A DNA stretch of 64,000 nucleotides from Akebia trifoliata (taxonomy: Eukaryota; Streptophyta; Magnoliopsida; Ranunculales; Lardizabalaceae), in NCBI GenBank assembly GCA_017979445.1, contig CM030704.1:9469658-9533657 (forward strand), given 5' to 3'. Position numbers and translations under genes: made by a program. Position 1 is the stretch's first letter. Each line of letters begins with the position of its first letter. The notes under the pieces were generated by a model. That model was not told the origin of the DNA. It saw only the letters and a program-made list of their open reading frames with translations, and searched no databases. Below, in pieces: positions 33,774 to 46,183 of this stretch.

Positions 33774-36700
33774 CTATCCTCCTTGTACCGTAGTACATCG
33801 GAGCAGATCTCGTTTAGGCACTGGTTTTGACCAAAAAATGCAATTGATGTACTTATATTATCTTTGATATACCTATGGGTACGAGTTGAGAGTTGTAGCT
33901 TTCATAAATGGTTTGGCATCCTACAAGGGGACCCACCAAGTATTAGTACTACGTTGTCAAATGAGACATGTGATTGTGTGGCTTACAATAGGTCAAAGGC
34001 TCAGGTCGCTCTAGCCTGGGTGCATCGATATACATTTAAGAGTCACCTGATCAGACGGTACTGATGCCCCAGTTTGATATACCCTAAGGTACGTGACTGG
34101 AGTTGTGATTTTCATGAATGACGTCGTATCTCCGAAGAGACCGGACCATGTATTAGTGCCACGTTGGCTATATTGAGACATGCAAGCTTGCAAAGCAATA
34201 AACGTGCCAGTGGTGTGTGCAAAATAGGGTGGGGTGTGCTTGGGACCTTTTCAAACAAATGGGCCCATAGGCCTGATCACATCATCATAATATTGATATC
34301 ATATTAACTACAACTAATATTAACCCAATCACATCATTAAGATCAAAATAGGCATGTAAAGTATACATCTTTAATCAAGATCATGACAATGTTAAATAGG
34401 CAATTGATGCAAGGACTAATAATCGGATTCGATCGTTGAAGCAAACATACAATTCTTAGTCCAAAAATATATTTATCTTTTTATATATGGTCCAATCAAG
34501 GATTATTTTGAGTGGTCCTAACCAAATTGAGATTTCAAAGAATATTGAACTAAGTATGGAATGATAATTGTTGGAGATAGGGAGTGATGAACATTCTCTT
34601 TTTCTTTTTTCTTTTATTTAAGAGGGATTTACATGGCAAACCTTTTGAGAACCCAGGTTAACTTGATCAACTTATAAAGTTTCGAATCTTACTAAGGGTC
34701 ACTAGGCCAACGTGGTTCGTCACATCTACAACCTTTTGATTTTATGGGAGAAAACTCGAATTCAAAAAAAAGAAAATCAATTTTAAAACCAATAAACTTA
34801 GATCCAAGGTTTTTAAAAAAAATAGGTGGCTATGAAATTCCATCAAAATCTTAATTTTAGAATCAAAATTCTATGATGAAATAATAAATCGTAAAGGAAA
34901 AATTCTATGAATTTTGAAAAAATGATCATTTTTCACCGTTGGATTTCAATTTTCAAATTAGGAAACCATAGCCATCCATTTTCAACATCGAAGATTAAAG
35001 TCAATTTTGTTTTTAAAATCTGAGTTTTTCCACAAAAACTAGAAGGCTGTGATGTCATGTTTTCAATTTGATGTTCCAAGTGAACCCAAAGTTCACCTAG
35101 TAGGATTCAAATCTTACTATGTGAGTCATGATAGCATGACTCATAAAGTGAATCCCAACTCAAGTTTTTCACTGATGCTATTGCTCACAGCACCCAGCCA
35201 TTCTTTCCTTCGTATATCTTGCTGCCAGCAACTCAAGTTTTTCACTGTTGTTGTTGCTAACAGCACACAACCGTTCTTTCCTTCATATATGTTGTTACCA
35301 ACAACACATAACACTCATACACAACACTTCACAACCCATTATTTTTCTCTTTATGTTGCTGCCAGCAAAACCAACAACCAACCTCTTTTTTGTTTTCTTT
35401 TTTAAGTATGTTGCTGCCAGCACAACTAGCTCACAACTATTGATCTGGCATTCTCATCCCCAACTCGATTTTTTTGCTTTCTTTATTTGAAAGATCGACG
35501 TCGAACGTTAGGAGAAAAACAAGATAACAAATCTATATGGATCTGTATGAATTTCAGATCGAAGAAGAGTAATTGCAATAGGGGTCTGATTCACAATCGA
35601 GGCTAAAGAGACAATGAACAAAAGAGAACAGAGAGAGAGATGAAGGAGGAAGGGGAAGAACGCCTTACTCTCCAATCTGTTGCCATTGGAGAAGGAGATA
35701 ACAACAGAAAAGAAAAAAAATAATCTAACAACACACCACCTCTTTTTATTTTATTTTATTTTTTCTTTTTAAAAGGTTGCTGTTACCAACAGCATGTCTA
35801 TTGGAGAAGTTTTCTTCTTTAAAAAAAAAAAAAAATTCTATTTGAGGTTCTTCCCTTTACTTCAAATCAAAGATTTACCCTCGATCCAAACCAGCCACTT
35901 CGAATTCTTTTCTCGACACGCAAAAAAGAGGTTGATTAGAGACTCTCAGTATCGTAGCGGTTTCGCACACAACCAAAGATCTTTAAGGTCTAACCTTTAC
36001 CCAAAGGAAACGATAACTTCATTAGGAATTTTGAGCCGATCAGACTAAAGTTTTAGGCAATTGAATTGAGAGACTAAATCGGTCTCTGTTAAAAAATGAT
36101 GAAACTAAGTGAATCAACGTCTTAAGAAGATGATGTAAGATTTAAAAAAATCAATTTTTGCTTGTTACACACCAGCCCAATGTTGCTGTAAACAAAACCT
36201 TTTTTAATATTTTTTATTTTTATTTTTATTTTTGAAAAAAGTGAGATTTTTAAAGAATCGGTTTTTATTTGTTACACATCAACTCTACCAGCCCCTTGTA
36301 GTTGTTAACAGAACCTCAAAAAGAAAAAAAAAATTTAATTATTTTTTTTATTTCCTTCTTACGGTCAATGGACAGTACACTAAATTTTTTTTTTTAAAAC
36401 AAAAATAAATAAGTGAATACATACTGGCCAAGGACAGATCAAATAAACTTGAAAAAAAAAAAAAAAATCTGTCGAAGGAAATACTGTCCCCACCTAAAAA
36501 ACCTCATTTTTTTCCTTTTTTTTTTTTATAAAAAAAAATCAACAAAAGATAGATCAAACACATATCCATAAGAATTTTATTTTATTTACTGTCAAAAGAC
36601 AGATTAAAAAAAACTCTCTTATTTATTTATTTTTTTTTAAAAAGGAACTTTATGTTTCAATAATCATCAATCCATTCTTAATAAGACTATCCTTTAGAGA

Positions 36701-36945
36701 TCTTGCAACATTTATGGTCACCCTAAGTGACCCTGGATTGAACCACCAAAATAATACTTGATTGAACCATACAGATAATTTGTCAGATTAGGGTATTCAT
36801 AATTGAATCACATGATCCATAATTAAGCAAAAAAGAATGAAAAAATAAATAAATAAATAAAATAAACAAATCTAAAAATCAAATAAAAAGGTTCTATTAG
36901 CAACGCATCCCATACTTGAGGCTTCTTCAAGTTTGATCCTCAATG
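33774..36945 (-). mobile_element. El-4 5' leader (host of El-3)
   Basis: The leader of a minus-strand element whose 5' LTR begins at 36966. The conserved leader modules at 33774-34262 are cut on the left by El-3. From 34263 to 36945 it is AT-rich and non-coding. It includes many short quasi-palindromes of TTGCTGCCAGCAA and GCTGTTACCAACAGC type between 35177 and 35795, and CTGTC-N4-GACAG types near 36590. Short frames (35049-35490, 35794-36048) show no domain. Confidence 0.75.
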
Positions 36946-36964
36946 GTCCCCAATGGAGTCGCCA
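36946..36964 (-). promoter_or_regulatory. El-4 primer binding site
   Basis: TGGCGACTCCATTGGGGAC on minus, one base different from the El-1 and El-2 PBS, directly beside the LTR start at 36966. Confidence 0.8.
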
Positions 36965-36965
36965 C

Positions 36966-37210
36966 TGAAAGTGCCCTCGATCCACGGGGTGCGCGGATCC
37001 GTTTTTGACCTTTGAGGTTTGGGAGTCGCCACCTAGTTATTACAGTCTAGGAATCGAACTTGGACTCTAAACAGATAAATCAATTAATCTACTACAGAAA
37101 ATATTGAATCTGAGGATCACATTATGGGATTGGAAGGTATTAGGCACCAACCCCGCCCGGCAAACGCTAGTTTCTACTAATTCCCAAATAAACTACATTG
37201 CTAAAAGACC
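36966..37210 (-). mobile_element. El-4 5' LTR, U5-side fragment
   Basis: This begins TGAAAGTGCCC and matches the first 245 bp of the other LTRs. It is interrupted by El-5 after AGACC (37206-37210) and continues at 51969. Confidence 0.9.
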
Positions 37211-39003
37211 TGTAGACACCTAAATTTGATTGGGGCCTTAAGGCCCATACCTCCAAAAACCCTCTATTTCTTTCAATAAATGGCCTAAGGCTTCTCACGT
37301 AGCCCATGGACCCCAATTCATCATCACCCTTCTACACTCTTCAACTCAATCCAACATAAGTCTAAACCCATTTTTATTCTACCCATTACCTAAGTCCATT
37401 CAACTCAACCCAAACCCATTCTTATTCAACCCTTCACCTAAGCCCACTAAACTCAACCCCCAAACCCATTCTTATTCAACCCCTCACCTAAGCCCACTCA
37501 ACTCAATCCCCAAACCCATTCTTATTTTACCCATTACCTAAACCCATTCAACTCAAATCCATTCATATTCAACCCACAACCTAAGCCCAATCCAACATTA
37601 TATCTACCCAACATTGTACCCAAGTCCAACTCATTACCCGAGTCCAATTCTCAACCCAACCCAACATCACAACCAATCACAACAATCATCAAGGTGGGAC
37701 ACATGTCACTACCCCAACTCACCTTCCTCATCCCCAACCTATCCCATCATCTTTTCTCTAAACATCATCTACCCACACCCCTAACCTATACCTACCCCTA
37801 ATTTACCCACATTAACCCATCACCTTTTCTCTAAAAAAAATCTAATTTACCCACACCCCTAACCTATACCTCTTCCTAATCTACCCTCATCATTCCCTAC
37901 AAAACCCATACCTACAATCTAAACTCACACCCCTCCTCTCAAATCAAACACTCATACTCTCCCATCAATTCATCTCAACCCTTCATTTTCACCCATTTTA
38001 ACACATGGCATCATCTCCCACACCCTCTCAAAATATCATCAACCACCCTCTTACACAACCTTTTTTTTAATTAAAATCTCATCCCCTTAACTCACTTCAG
38101 CAATTAATTACTCTCATACACAATCCCATCCTCTCAACTACTTTCATTTATTTTATTCCATCTAATACTCAACCCAAATGGGTTGAAAGATCCAAGCCAT
38201 TTACCCTTCTTACACAAATGCCCTTCAATCATTTCTAATTTACCCCTACCTTTCTCTTAAATCCCACACCATTCTACCACTTCTCTTTATTTCACCCCAT
38301 CTTACCCCTAAAAGTAACTCCCAAACTCTATAAAACCCCCCTCATTCTCAACTCTCATTACCTAATGAAAATTTGAGAAAAATACTCCCTATAAAAAAAC
38401 TATGTACTGACCTGACTACTCTCAACTCTCAACTCTCAACTTCTTCTCAAGAAAATTTAAGAAGGTCAAAGAGATTCATCAAGAAAAGGCAAAGAAAGTC
38501 AACGAAAGAGTAAGGTGGGTTTGGACAAAAGAACAGCCCCTCCAACTCCCCTATTCTACTTATCCTTTTCTACATACCTTCACACACACCACCATGGTTT
38601 GAACCATCAAAGGGCCCCTTTTTCAATAAGGATGCCCTCAATGGGTTGAACCAACATCAAAGTCCCTCATACTTGAGGGCACATATCAGATTTTTCGATT
38701 CTTTATCTTATTTTATTTTTATTTTAAAAAATTGACCGAGTTTGAGGTTACCACCAACGGTGGATGGAGAGGGGTGCCTAACACCTTTCCTACTCCATAA
38801 AATGGACCCCCTTACCTTGAATCAAAAGTTAGACCAAATGAGTCATATCCGTACGAGAGTCATCAAATGTCAAAAATATGATTTTTATCAAAAAAATGCA
38901 ATCCCGGTGACCATTCACACCCATTTCAAATATGAATGGTGACGACTCCAAACCCCCAAAAAGTGGTTGATATATTCAAAATTGAATAAATCACGTGTCC
39001 ACA
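37211..39003 (+). repeat. El-5 5' LTR
   Basis: A 1793-bp LTR, TGTAGACACC...GTGTCCACA, with nearly inverted 9-bp termini. C-rich in U3 (many CAACCCA/ACCTAAGCCCA blocks, 37380-37640). TATA (TATAAAA) is at 38329-38335. The U5 end carries GGTGACGACTCC, resembling the element's own PBS. It is clearly the same family as the El-6 LTR at 60943-62993 in reverse complement, but not the El-1 family. Confidence 0.9.
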
Positions 39004-39735
39004 GCTTGACAACTCCACTCGGAAAAGAATGCTCTACCCTCGTGTCAAGTCGATCATTTTGAAAAAAATACAAAATATTCTTATTTGCAAGCTAACATTA
39101 TTTATTGTATTTGTTGTTTAGGTGGGTATCTCTTTCTTTATTTACTCTCTTGAGTTAAAAAAAAATCAATTTTTTTCTTTAGTTAGTCGATTATATTTTT
39201 TTTAAGCATGTATATCATAAAAAAAATAAAAAAAAATGAAAAAAATATTTTTTTTTGGCCCAAGCTAAAACCTAGAGGCAATGTGCCTCAAAATGAGTTA
39301 AAAAAATCAATTTTTTCTTTAGTTCTCCGATTATGTCTCTTTTAAGCATGCATATCATAAAAAAAAACAAGAAAAATGAAAAAAAAAATTTCTTTGGCCC
39401 AAGCCAAAAAATAGAGGCAATGTGCCTCAAAATGAGTAAAAAAATAAAATAAAAATCATTTTTTTTTGTCTAATGGACAGTCGAACTTAAACTGATTGTA
39501 ACTTTCTCGTCCGATCTCCGATTAACTATTATAGTATATCAATTTGGAGTAGAACGAAATTTTCTTTCAAATGGGACAAAGTCAACAAGATTTTGACTAG
39601 TCTGAATTAGTTTTTGAGGCCGTTTACTATCCGTCAACAAGATTTCTCAGTTTGTTCCTCACGATAGTCTTGGCAACTTTCCTCTTGGCCTTTATTTTTG
39701 TTTTGAGTTTTAAAACTTCAAAAGATCAAACAGAT
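39004..39735 (+). other. El-5 PBS region and proximal leader
   Basis: At 39006-39022 TTGACAACTCCACTCGG resembles a mutated form of the Tat PBS TGGCGACTCCACTGGGG. Then 139-bp tandem duplicates (about 39155-39440), each ending in a small hairpin GAGGCA-ATG-TGCCTC. The rest is AT-rich and non-coding. Confidence 0.65.
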
Positions 39736-40949
39736 TGATGAGTGTCTCCAAACACTCAATTATACGCACATTTTTCGGATATTTATCTTGATTTTTGTAC
39801 CTATTTCTCTATATTAAGATAATAATCATGATAAGCCTCAAACCACCACGTTGCATGTTAATTAGGCTTAATTATATATAAATAAATTCATTTACTAGAT
39901 AAATCTAATTACGTGTGTTTCTTGTGCAGAAAATCAACAATTTGGAATCAAAATCTCAAGGCAAAAGTATTTGGGCCCACTTTGGAATGCCCTAACACTT
40001 TGGAATGTCCTAATCATTAACTCATATTCTCCTCTTTTGTCTTTTTGTGCAAAGAAAAGTGGAGGCTAAATTTAGACTCTTCTACACACATTTTTCTCTA
40101 TAAATAGAGCCTTCATTTCTAGAGAAAGGGTCCCATCTTGGTTCTCTTATCCAAGACTCCTTTAATCTAAGGCTCTTTGCCTATTCTCTTATTTTTTGTA
40201 TTTTCATTTTCTAGTTATTTCCTTTTGGCTAATTAGTCTTGTAAGAAGTAGAAGAAGAAGAAGTTGTAATTTTCTCCATGAAATGAAGAAAAATTCTTTC
40301 ATCTCTTATCTTCCCTCTCTTGCAATGACATTAGGCTAAGTTCCCCTCCATTGGAGAGTGGAAAAGCCTAGAGCAAGTTCTTGTGTTATTTTTAATTTCA
40401 TGCCTTTCTTTTATTTAAAATGCTTATGAATTCTCTTTAAGTTTCTTGCACCTATTATTCTTAATATAGATACTTTATGCTTAGATTAGATTAAGATAAA
40501 GTATGCTTAAACTAGATAATTGGTAGTAGGAAGTTTTCAAAGAATTCTATTTTGTTTATGTTCCCTTATTTCATGTCATTTGCAAAACTTTCCGATCTAA
40601 GGAGTTAACACCAAGCCCTTACGATTGAGTTATAAAAAGGCTTGAAACTAAGAATTGCTCATCAACATGTTCTAGGTAGATCCACCTCTAATGGTGTTTT
40701 AATTTCATAAGTTTACTTGTTTTTAATTTCATTTACTTTAGTCTCTTTTCTAGTAATTTTACATTTTCTTATAAGTTCAAAAATACAAAGAAAAACAGTT
40801 TTAATTCCTTTTAGTTAATTTGAATTTTATCTTCTTAGCTTAACTCTATTCCTCCTTTCTCTTGGGTTCGATCCCCTACTTGCCCCACAAGTAAGGTAAA
40901 CGTAAGATTATTATTAACTCCGGTGAGAAGAACAACGATAGTCTCATCA
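39736..40949 (+). mobile_element. Solo LTR S3 (TGATGAG family)
   Basis: A 1214-bp LTR, TGATGAGTG...CTCATCA, flanked by AGAT on both sides (39732-39735, 40950-40953), with no PBS or PPT beside it. A TATA box (TATAAATA) is at 40099-40106. Near the 3' end is a GGTTCGATCCC block. Possibly Athila-like, low confidence. It is the inverted partner of S4. Confidence 0.8.
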
Positions 40950-41210
40950 AGATCACTGTTCGTTAAACTTAGGGCATACCACTCGCCACTTTTTAATTGA
41001 TCTAAATGGAAATTCAAAGCGATATTCGGTTGGAAAAAAAAAGAAGTCCTTTTATATTAGTTCATTCGTTTAAATAATAATAATAATAAAAATAAAAAAT
41101 AAAAAACTAAAAAAAATAAAAAAAATAAATTTTTTTTGTCGATGGTTAACTATGGATGTGTTATCTTTGTTGATCAATTACGGATGCCCATTCATCTAGA
41201 AAATGCCCTA
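40950..41210 (+). other. El-5 leader, AT-rich spacer
   Basis: An A/T-rich stretch with an (AAT)n tract near 41077-41092. No feature recognised. Confidence 0.5.
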
Positions 41211-41435
41211 GGGACACCCTATCCTATTTGCACACACCACTAACACGTTTACTTTATTGTAGTGCACGCTTGCATGTCCCTAATAGCCAATGTAGCACTA
41301 GTGCGTGGCCCGGTCTCCTTGGAGATGCGACGTCATTCATGAAAATCACAACTCCAATCACGTACCGTAAGGTATATAAAACTAGGGCATCAGTACCATT
41401 TGATTGGGTGATTTTGAAAGGTATATCGATGCACC
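41211..41435 (+). repeat. Shared leader modules, El-5 copy, first part
   Basis: Matches the reverse complement of the El-1 leader block (GGTCTCCTTGGAGATGCGAC, CACGTACCGTAAGGTATA). Split by S4 after GCACC at 41431-41435. Confidence 0.85.
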
Positions 41436-42630
41436 TGATGAGACTATCGTTGTTCTTCTCACCGGAGTTAATAATAATCTTACTTTTACCTTACTTGTGG
41501 GGCAAGTAGGGGAGGAATAGAGCTAAGCTAAGAAGATAAAATCCAAATTAACTAAAAGGAATTAAAACTGTTTTTCTTTGTATTTTTGAACTTATAAGAA
41601 GATGTAAAATTGCTAGAAAATAAACTAAAGTAAATGAAATTAAAAGCAAGTAAACTTATGAATTAAAACACCATTGGAGGTGGATCTACCTAAAATAATT
41701 TAATGAGCAATTCCTAGTCTCTAGCCTTTTTATAACTTAATCATAAGGGCTTGGTGTTAGCTCCTTAGATCGAAAAGTTTTGCAAATAAAATGAAATAAA
41801 GGAACAAAAACAAAGTAGAATTCCTTGAAAACTTCTTATTACAAATTATCTAATTTAAGCATACTTTATCTTGATCTAATCTAAGCATAAAGTATATATA
41901 TTAAGAATAAAATGTGCAAGAAACTTAAAGAGAATTCATAAGCATTTTAAATAAAAGAAAGGCATAAAATTAAAAATAACACAAGAACTTGCTCTAGGCT
42001 TTTTCACTCTCCAATGGAGGGGAACTTAGCCTAATGTCATTGCAAGAGAGGGAAGATAAGAGATGAAAGAACTTTTCTTTATTTCATGGAGAAAATTACA
42101 ACTTCTTCTTCTTCTATTTCTTACAAGACTATTTAACCAAAAGAAAATAACTAGAAGATGAAAATACAAAAAAAATAAGAGAATAGGCTAAGAGTCTTAG
42201 ATTAAAGGAGTCTTAGATAAGAGAACCAAGATGGGACCCTTTCTCTAGAAATGAAGGCTCTATTTATAGAGAAAATGTGTGTAGAAGAGTCTAAAAGTAG
42301 CCTCCACTTTTCTTTGCACAAAAAGACAAAAGAGGAGAATATGAGTTAAGGATTAGGGCATTCCAAAGGATTAGGGCATTCCAAAGTGGGCCCAAATACT
42401 TTTGTCTTGAGATTTTGATTCCAATTTGTTGATTTTCTGCACAAGAAACACACGTAATTCGATTTATCTAGTAAATGAATTTATTTATATATAATTAAGC
42501 CTAATTAACATGCAACGTGGTGGTTTGAGGCTTATCATGATTATTATCCTAATATGGATAAATAGGTACAAAAATCAAGATAAATATCCGAAAATTTTGT
42601 GTATAATTGAGTGTTTGGAAACACTCATCA
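41436..42630 (-). mobile_element. Solo LTR S4 (TGATGAG family, inverted to S3)
   Basis: A 1195-bp LTR in opposite orientation to S3. Flanks are GCACC (41431-41435) and ACACC (42631-42635), a one-mismatch TSD. Removing S4 rejoins the leader block, proving separate insertion. The TATA box (minus) is at 42261-42268. Confidence 0.88.
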
Positions 42631-43540
42631 ACACCCATATTGGAGTGACCTGAGCCTTTGTCCTATTGTAAGTTGCACGGACACATGTCCTGATTGTCAA
42701 CGTAGTACTAGTACGTGGTTGGTGCCCTCGAGGGATGCGAAAACAATTTATGAAAGCTACAACCTTAGACTCGTACCTATACGGTATATCAAAATAATCT
42801 GAGTTCACCAATTGCACTTCTTGATCAAAATTAGTGCCTAAGCGAGATCCTGCCCCGATATACTACGGTAGTAGGGGGTAGACAATGTCTATTCTAGACG
42901 AGAGGTGACTTAAGAGTTCCCTTTCTCAGCATCGTGCGCTATATCTCAATTGGGGATTAAATTGACTATTTTTGACTTCAGAGATTGTGAGTTGGAGTTT
43001 TAGATTATCACGTACCAAGTCACCACGTACCGTCTGATTGAGTACGCTCGAGAGGTATATAGATGCACTTGGGCAAGGGTGGCAAGATAAATTGCATTGC
43101 ACATAGTAAACCTAGAGTCTAGAAACCTCCTCATAGGTTACGACTCAAACTTATCGTGGGTGTTCCCGGGTTACTTTTTAGAAATGGACATTACAAATTG
43201 TTGAGATCAGGAAGTTATAGTTTTGTCTTCAAGATAATCAAACCATTTTTTCAAAACTATTATATTAATGGGTGCACCAACCCAATAAAGAATCCATTTT
43301 AAATATGGCAGCGATGCATAATGACCCAGTTTATCTCGATTTAACGATCACGATGGGCCGAACCATTTAAGTCGAAATGGCATTCAAGTTATCTAATTCG
43401 AGTCCCAACTCATTTCAAGATAAGAAAAATATTTTTCAAAAAAAGAAAAATGATTACGTAAAGAAAAAAAAAGACTTACAAAGATATGTTTTGCATGGAC
43501 ATTGAAAATGTACTGAAATATTCTTTTGTGTGAACTCAGG
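42631..43540 (+). repeat. Shared leader modules, El-5 copy, second part
   Basis: The leader block proper runs to about 43172. It is followed by AATGGGTGCACC...GATGGGCCGAACC (43270-43370), shared with El-3 and El-2. Just before the ORF1 ATG, TTCTTTTGTGTGAACTCAG looks like a splice acceptor; this is a pattern only. Confidence 0.75.
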
Positions 43541-44790
43541 ATGCTAGCTGCAGGCAACAACCCAATCGACCAGTTGGTCAAAACAACCATCACGGGGATG
43601 CACAGCGTAGAGAAATTCAACTTTGGGAAATTCATGTTGAGATGCGCCCTGTACTTCCACGAGTTTGAGAAAGATTGGAACCTTTTGCGAGCCATGACTA
43701 AGCGTTGGAACCCTTATCTTCACATCTTCCACATTAGGCATATGCACTTGTGCCCTACTCATGAAGATTATTGTGGCATCATGAGGATATCTACTCCAGG
43801 TCCTCTAGTCAGGCCTTCATTGAAGATAGGATATTCCAGTGACCTCGTTACAGGCCTAAACATTTCAAAGGAAGAAGCCAAGGCCTTAGTCCGTAACGGA
43901 AGATTGAATTTAGTACCCTTATTGAGTCCATACGACTCCCACAGTCATCTCATCAATGTAAAACTAGAAGCTTGGCGAGCCACTAGAGACTATCGGTTGT
44001 GTTTAAGAATCTTAGCCTAATACATACTGACCTCCAAAAGTGAGGGTCAAACTGTCCCTGAGTCCTTCATAGACATAGCTTCCCAACTCTCTAAAAACTG
44101 TCCCTAAGTCCTTCATAGACATAGCCTCCAATTCTAGTTGAAACCTTCTCAGGTCTAGATGCCCTAAAAAATGATGAGGGAAGGGGTTTCAAAGGAAGCC
44201 TTCACCTACTTTATATGTGGCTTTGCGATCGTCTTAAAATTGTGGACATTCCTTCAACCCTCGAGTATAGGCCAGAGTACTTTTCCAAAACAAACATGTT
44301 TGTGCGTCACAACTCAGTCAAGGCTTGGAGCAAATGGTCGGATTCTTGCCTTGCTCGTCATATAGGTTTGAGATGCCCTTGGTGGATGGCTCACTACCCT
44401 GTTTTAGGTACTAAAGGATCCTATTATGTCCATTTGATTGGACTGGAGAAGACATCTTTTTACCAACCTGCCTTAATACCAGAATAGTACGAAATGCCTA
44501 TAGAGTTTTCATTGTCTCAACCCAAAGAATTCTTTTCTCCCGAACCATTGACGAAAAAGTTAGTGCATATCATTGAGAAGGCTTGGAACAAGCGCACCTT
44601 AGGATATCCAGGTGGACCAACAGAATTCAAAGAGCTAGTCGTTAGAACCAAGAGAAGCAAGCCTAATTGTCCTAGCAATCCTGATGACGATAAAAAAAAT
44701 CCAATCGTCCATGTAAAAAAATCTAAGTCAGAGTTATTGAAAATTGTTATTCAAGAAAAATCTTATCTGTCAAAAAATTTTCAATAGTTC
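43541..44790 (+). pseudogene. ORF1-like gene upstream of gag in El-5
   Basis: A decayed frame starting at the ATG at 43541. The first 160 codons (to 44020) are open, with RWNPYLHIFHIRHMHLCPTHEDY and GLNISKEEAKALVRN segments; the next pieces (44215-44487, 44494-44787) follow after a frame change and a stop at 44485. The W-N-P motif followed by PT-x-E-D-Y resembles the plant mobile-element family often annotated DUF7745, found as extra ORF1 in Ogre-type elements. Function unknown even in intact relatives. The last part is lysine-rich. A duplicated stretch (about 44058 and 44098, CCTTCATAGACATAGC) interrupts it. This gene is absent from the matching position in El-3. Confidence 0.55.
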
Positions 44791-45034
44791 AATAAAATTT
44801 CCTTTAGTTTCTTTATGAAAAATCATTGCATAAATGAATTATTTAATGGGTTGGTGTACAAAATTCAATCTTAGGATTCACCAAAATGTTATCAAAGGGG
44901 TGACACCGCAATTAATAATCTACCTCAAATGGGTCCACAACCCACAACCCATCTTAGATTGGGTTCACGACTCATATTCGATTTCGAATCAAGCCCATGA
45001 CCCATCAGTTAATCTACTTTTGCAAAATGTCATA
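44791..45034 (+). other. El-5 spacer between ORF1 and array
   Basis: Non-coding. The segment 44840-44910 matches El-3 25100-25250. A CCCATGACCCATC-type degenerate repeat lies at 44930-45010. Confidence 0.5.
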
Positions 45035-46069
45035 CCGACTCCGTGTCGAAGCCTGCTCCATACTGATGAAATCTTTTTTAAATTTTATTGACTCCGCATC
45101 GATACCAGCTTCGTGCTGATGAAATCGTTTCTAAATTTTACCGACTCCGTGTCGATGCCAGCTCCGTGCTGATGAAATCGTTTCTAAATTTTACCAACTT
45201 CGTGTCGATGCCAGCTTTGTGTTGATGGAATTCATTTTTAAAAAAAAATTTACCGACTCCGTGTCGATGCCAGCTCTATGTTGATGTAATCATTTTTAAT
45301 TTTATTGACTCCGTGTCGATGCCAGCTCCGTACTGATGAATTGTTTTTTAATTTTTACCGACTTCGTGTCGATGCCAGCTCCGTGCTGATGGAATTCAAT
45401 TTTTAAAAAGAGTTTTATCGACTCTGTGTCAATGTCAGCTCCGTGCTGATGTAATCATTTTTAATTTTACCGACTCCGTATCGATGCTTGCTCTGTGTTG
45501 ATGAAATCATTTTTAAATTTTACCGACTCTGTGTCGATGCAAGCTCCGTGCTGATGAAATCGTTTTTAAATTTTACCGAATCCATGTTGATGCCAGCTCC
45601 GTACTGGTGAAATTTGTCTTTCAAAAGTTTTGCCGACTTCATGTCGATGCCAACTCCGTGCTGATGTAATCATTTTTAAATTTTATCGACTCTGTGTTGA
45701 TGCCAGCTCTGTGCTGATGAAATCTTTTTTAAATTTTACCGACTCCGTGTTGATGTCAGCTCCGTGCTGATGAAATCATTTTTAAATTTTACCGACTCCG
45801 TGTCAATGCCAGCTCTGTGCCGATGAAATCATTTTTAAATTTTACCGACTCTGTGTCGATACCAGCTCCGTGCTGATGAAATCGTTTTTAAATTTTACCG
45901 ACACAGTGTCGATGCCAGCTCCGTGTTGATGGAATTCATTTAAAAAAAAAGATTTTACAAACTCTGTGTCGATGCCAGCTCCGACTGATGTAATTCTTTT
46001 TCAAAATGTTTTGCCAGTCCCGTGCTGATGCCAACTTCGCGTTGATGTTGGCTCCGTGCCGAAGAACTC
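45035..46069 (+). repeat. Tandem array, about 53-bp unit, upstream of El-5 gag
   Basis: About 19 units contain CCGACTCCGTGTCGATGCCA and GCTCCGTGCTGATG, then an A/T-rich tail of variable length. The two halves resemble each other (CTCCGTG..GATG), so the unit may itself be a duplicated shorter motif. It lies 5' of gag, unlike the arrays of El-1, El-2 and El-3, which lie 3' of the coding region. Confidence 0.9.
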
Positions 46070-46183
46070 TTTTCTTTAAAACTTGTTTACTTTAAAATAA
46101 ATAACTTTACCCGACCTAATTAAATATCATGCATTTTCCTTTTGTAAAATAAGATAGTAACGCTTGGTCTTCTGTACCCAAAG

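Noticed and set aside
35049..35490. Two overlapping plus frames of 80-118 codons
   Set aside because: They lie in the El-4 leader opposite to its sense strand, rich in short palindromes, with no recognisable domain.
37211..39003. El-5 LTR as a solo LTR
   Set aside because: A matching 3' LTR fragment at 51425-51968 and a TSD pair at 37206/51969 show it is the 5' LTR of a deleted full element.
40865..40875. tRNA-gene or SINE B box (GGTTCGATCCC) in S3
   Set aside because: No matching A box or cloverleaf is present; the block is part of an LTR and is missing from S4.
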